Origin: Flaveria trinervia
Taxonomy: Eukaryota; Streptophyta; Magnoliopsida; Asterales; Asteraceae
Assembly: GCA_025506515.1 (NCBI GenBank)
Contig: CM046453.1
Location: 42,043,727-42,107,726 of the forward strand
Length of the DNA stretch: 64,000 nucleotides
Direction: 5' to 3'
A program made the translations under genes and the position numbers. The notes beneath the pieces were generated by a model. The model was not told the origin of the DNA and searched no databases. It was given only the letters and a program-made list of their open reading frames with translations. Positions 60,588-64,000 of the stretch are shown piece by piece (position 1 is the first letter of the stretch; each line of letters starts with the position of its first letter).

Positions 60588-61992
60588 ACTTACATATGCA
60601 TACATGTTTCTCATTACTAGCTCGGTTTTGTGTTGCTTGACACACAAAAATCCGTGAGTTAGGGTCAGCTTTTTGCCCCCTTTTGGTGTTTTAAAGATGC
60701 TACTTTATGCATATTAGGATCTTTAAAACTCTAGATTATTATATGATTGTTTATGTGTTCTAAACCCATTTGTTCTTGGTTTATGTTGGCCAAAACATGG
60801 GCCACAAGGGGCTGAAAATCGATTTCTTATGTATGTTTGCTCATGTTGTTGATTATGCATAACAAAGTCTAGACCATTTGGATTGAATGATTGGTTGTCA
60901 TGTTATATTCATTTGGGCATGTAATATTTATTTTTTTCAAGTCTTGTTTTGTAATCTATTCATTCATATGGTTTGTAATAAAAATAGATTAGGAGTCTAT
61001 CTTTACTAGAAAAATGTACTAGGATACATATTTTGTAAGGATGTTCAAGATCAAGACTTGAAGAAAAGATGGACAAAGAGGATGCTTGAAGATGTGGATT
61101 CAAGTGGGAGTTCCTTTTGTCAACCATGTGTAATGTTCTTAACCCTTAGGACAAGACCTTTTGACACACTTGTTTTGGCTAAACAAGTGTGCTCAACTTA
61201 GTATCCTTTGTTATGCATATATGATTTTTTGGTTATGCTTGGTTGAATGCTTATGATGTTGTTTTGTTTTGGATATTTGGATGTCATTAACAAACCATCA
61301 ACTAGAACAAACTATTACAAGAAATTGGTTCTCAAATCATTAAGCTAAATAGAATGGGTCTATAAAAGGAGTTATTGGTTTGCAAAATAAAATGGGTTTT
61401 ATTTAAAAGAACCAAATGGATACCATATGGTTGAATGCATACAATCATATACTACATGGACTTTTCTAAAACAAGAATTGTGAAATTACAAATCCCTTTT
61501 GAGAAACAAGTTAACACCATCCTTTTACACAACACTTAGGTTACTTGCAAACTCTTAGTGGGATAAAGGTCACCTAACCACTTTGAGGGAACTTGTAACT
61601 TGAGGTGATATGCCATGTTTGTGGGATAAAGGTCACCTAACCACTTATGTGGTGAACTCACACGTGTGTGTAAGTAGGGCGACTTGATTTATAAAATATA
61701 TTGAATGGATCACCTAAAATGTGTTTTTAAAAGGTGTTGATGGGGTAAACATGCCGTTATAAACATAAGATGTTCAAACGATCCCATACCATTAGAAGTT
61801 GCAATGGGTTGCAATTGTCATATATGACTACCTTGTTTATTTAAATAATGGGATAAGGTCACCTAACTAATATTTAATATAACGTTGGATTCTAAAATTT
61901 TTTAATAGTCTATGAGACGTAAAGGGTATTAATAATTGAAATATATAATTATATCAACGATTACTAAAATGGAACTTTGTAAAATCTTGTAG
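60588..61992 (+). other. long non-coding leader of element E
   Basis: About 1.4 kb with no coding. GGGATAAAGGTCACCTAACCAC-like words occur near 61560, 61622 and 61851, and again in the inverted copy near 265-295. Confidence 0.7.
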
Positions 61993-62914
61993 ATGGCCGA
62001 CCACACCAACGCTAATAACAATGTACCAAACCAAAACAACCAATCTCTTAGGGCGATCCTTCAAAGGGATCGCCTAACACCTAACCACTTCATGGATTGG
62101 TACCGCAACTTGAGAATTGTTCTCAAGCAAGAAAAGCGGGCCTACATTCTTGATGATCCCATCCCCGATGAACCTAACGAGGAGGATGTGGAGGCCTATA
62201 ATGATTGGGTTAAATATGTGGAAGACTCCGTCCAAGTCTCTTGCTTAATGTTAGCAAGTATGACACCCGAACTCCAAAAGAGTATGAGCTCCATGGAGCC
62301 TATGACATGATCACTCAGTTGCGGGAAACGTTCCAACAACAAGCTAGAGTGGAGCGCTTCGAACGGTTCGAGCACTTCATGCATGTCGGATGGAAGAATC
62401 CCAATCAGTTTCATCTTATGTTCTTAAGATGAAAAGCCACATCGACCGCCTTCAAAGGCTAAATTGTCCTGTTTCAAAGGAGTTGGCCACGGATTTGATC
62501 CTTAATGGCCTATCTAAAAGGTTTGAGGCATTCGTCATGAATTAGAACATGAACGGATGGGACAAAAGCATAAATGAAATTCATTCGATGCTCAAATCAG
62601 CTGAGGCGGGAATGGGAACAAGGGTTTTACCCGTTCTCACCATTAATGAAGGTGGGAGAAAGAAGAGGTCTCTACCCCCTCCTAAGGCAAATGTTGCCAA
62701 AGGAAAGGGGCACGTTGGAAGAAAGGGGAAGATGGTTGTTAGGACGGAACCTCCGAAGCCCAAGGAGAAGAAGCAAAAGGTTGCTGCAAATGACCCATGC
62801 TTCAAATGTGGTGAGATAGGGCATTGGATGAGAAATTATCCAGTCTATCTCAAAGAGTTAAGAAAAGAGGGATGCAGGGCAAACCTCAGGTATAATTTAC
62901 ATGATACATGTTGA
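61993..62914 (+). pseudogene. gag of element E
   Basis: ATG at 61993. LRAILQRDRLTPNHFMDWYR is the copia capsid start. Frame changes occur near 62250 and 62430, with a TAG near 62543. The nucleocapsid knuckle CFKCGEIGHWMRNY near 62797-62839 has Tyr in place of the last Cys (codon 62837-62839). Confidence 0.88.
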
Positions 62915-62937
62915 GCTAAATGTTATTTCTTCTAAAC

Positions 62938-64000
62938 ATGGGTATTAGATACCGGATGTGGAACTCACATTTGCAATTTATTGCAGGGGTTCAAAAGAAA
63001 TGAGCATTATGCAAAAGGGGAAATAAGTCTATTCATGGGCAATGGTGCAAAGGTTCACGTTGAAGCCCGAGGAGACTACATTTGAAGCTTCCAAGTGGTT
63101 TGGAAGTCATTTTATATAATGTATTGTATGCTCCTAGTTTGACTAGGAACATAATTTCTGTTTCGCGTTTAAGACAATATGATTATGATTTCAAGTTTGT
63201 TGACAATGATATTCATGTTTCTTTAAATCATGTATTTTATTTTAAAGCTATACCTTGTAATGGTATTTATGAATTGGTTCATGAAAACGTAACATATGAT
63301 AGCTCCATGTACCAAGCAACCACCAAAAGACTCAAATTAGATTTGAATGATACCTACCTTTGGCATTGTCGCCTTGGTCATATAAACAAGAAACGTATAC
63401 AAACACTTCAAAAGAACGGTCTTTTAAAAACAAATGAATGTGATTCATTTGTATGTGAATCTTGTTACAAGGTAAATTGACTAAGGCACCCTTTAGTGGA
63501 ACTAACGAAAGGGCAAAAGATTTATTAGGTATCATACATTCGGATGTATGTGGTCCTTTTAAGCCAATGGCTAGGAATGGTGAAAGATAACTTCATACCT
63601 TTACCATTACCTTTACCAACGATACAGTCGCTATGGGTATGTGTACTTATTAAGGCACAAAGATGAAGCTTTTGAAATGTTCAAAATCTTCAAGAATGAA
63701 GTAGAAAATCAACTCAACAGGTCAATTAAAATTCTCCGCACCGATAGAGGTGGCGAATACCTAAGTGATGTTTTTCAAGATCATCTTAGGAGTTGTGGGA
63801 TTGTCTCACAACTCACTCCACCTGGAACACCACAACATAATGGTGTGTCTGAGAGGAGGAATCGAACCTTATTGGATATGGTTCATCTATGATGGCTAGA
63901 AGCACATTACCTCTATCATTTTGGGGTTTCGCTTTGCTCTCCGTAGCCCGTATTCTGAATATGCCCCAACCAAAAGGTGGAAAAGACACCTTTTGAGATA
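62938..64000 (+). pseudogene. protease and integrase of element E (partial)
   Basis: VLDTGCGTHICN near 62945 is the protease active site. A stop near 63083 precedes the pre-integrase domain, whose finger is intact (LWHCRLGH, VCESC). IIHSDVCGP, RTDRGGEY and NGVSERRN carry the integrase D, D and E. Stops near 63478, 63588 and 63890 and frame changes break it. It runs beyond the window. Confidence 0.88.

Larger units (their letters stand above)
59702..64000 (+). mobile_element. copia element E, 5' part, runs off the right edge
   Basis: LTR about 59702-60571, primer-binding site, a 1.4-kb leader, gag, protease and integrase. Same family as the inverted fragment at 1-317. Gag and pol are in several frames, so this copy is degenerate. 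Confidence 0.88.

Overview
This window looks like plant nuclear heterochromatin. It is AT-rich and consists almost entirely of nested LTR retrotransposons and a long satellite array. I found no intact host gene, tRNA or rRNA. The Ty1/copia gag, pol and 3' ORF proteins look most like those of daisy-family (Asteraceae) genomes; that placement is an inference from protein style, not from a search. Primer-binding sites copying initiator tRNA-Met (TGGTATCAGAGCC or variants), LTRs bounded by TG...CA and 5-bp target duplications make the element calls firm.

Layout, left to right. 1-317: inverted start of a copia element (gag start plus leader). 318-1036: 3' part of a long-LTR family (family S). 1037-2410 and 16746-17943: an old copia-like element (C). 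Element A, 2411-16745 on the minus strand, is inserted in C as a complete 14.3-kb Sirevirus-like copia with TSD AAATG. From 17944 to about 51776 runs a satellite of about 622 bp whose monomers strictly alternate between two types (A, B). It is interrupted by a 3.08-kb solo LTR of family S (21075-24150, TSD TTATT), by a truncated Gypsy element T1 (29866-36470), and by a complete 11.1-kb Sirevirus-like copia element B (37918-49011, plus strand, TSD ACACT). From 51777 a second truncated Gypsy (G2, minus), a truncated copia (D, minus), a T1-family LTR fragment and a copia gag scrap follow. A further copia element (E, plus) runs off the right edge.

How the parts relate. A and B share one plan: LTR, gag with coiled coil, protease-integrase-RT-RNase H, then a third ORF downstream of pol, which is the layout of Sireviruses. 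All reading frames are broken, and B has lost protease, the integrase zinc domain and the first integrase aspartate, so neither copy is autonomous. The LTRs of each pair differ by about 2-3% by eye count, so both are fairly recent.

The most interesting signals are non-coding. Each Sirevirus-like copy carries its own family of short inverted repeats, partly with compensated arm changes. They lie just upstream of the LTR TATA box and again in front of a TATA-like box preceding the third ORF. In A the third ORF is also preceded by branch-point and acceptor signals. Together these suggest a separately promoted, spliced third gene. The satellite shows a dimeric and probably hexameric higher-order structure.
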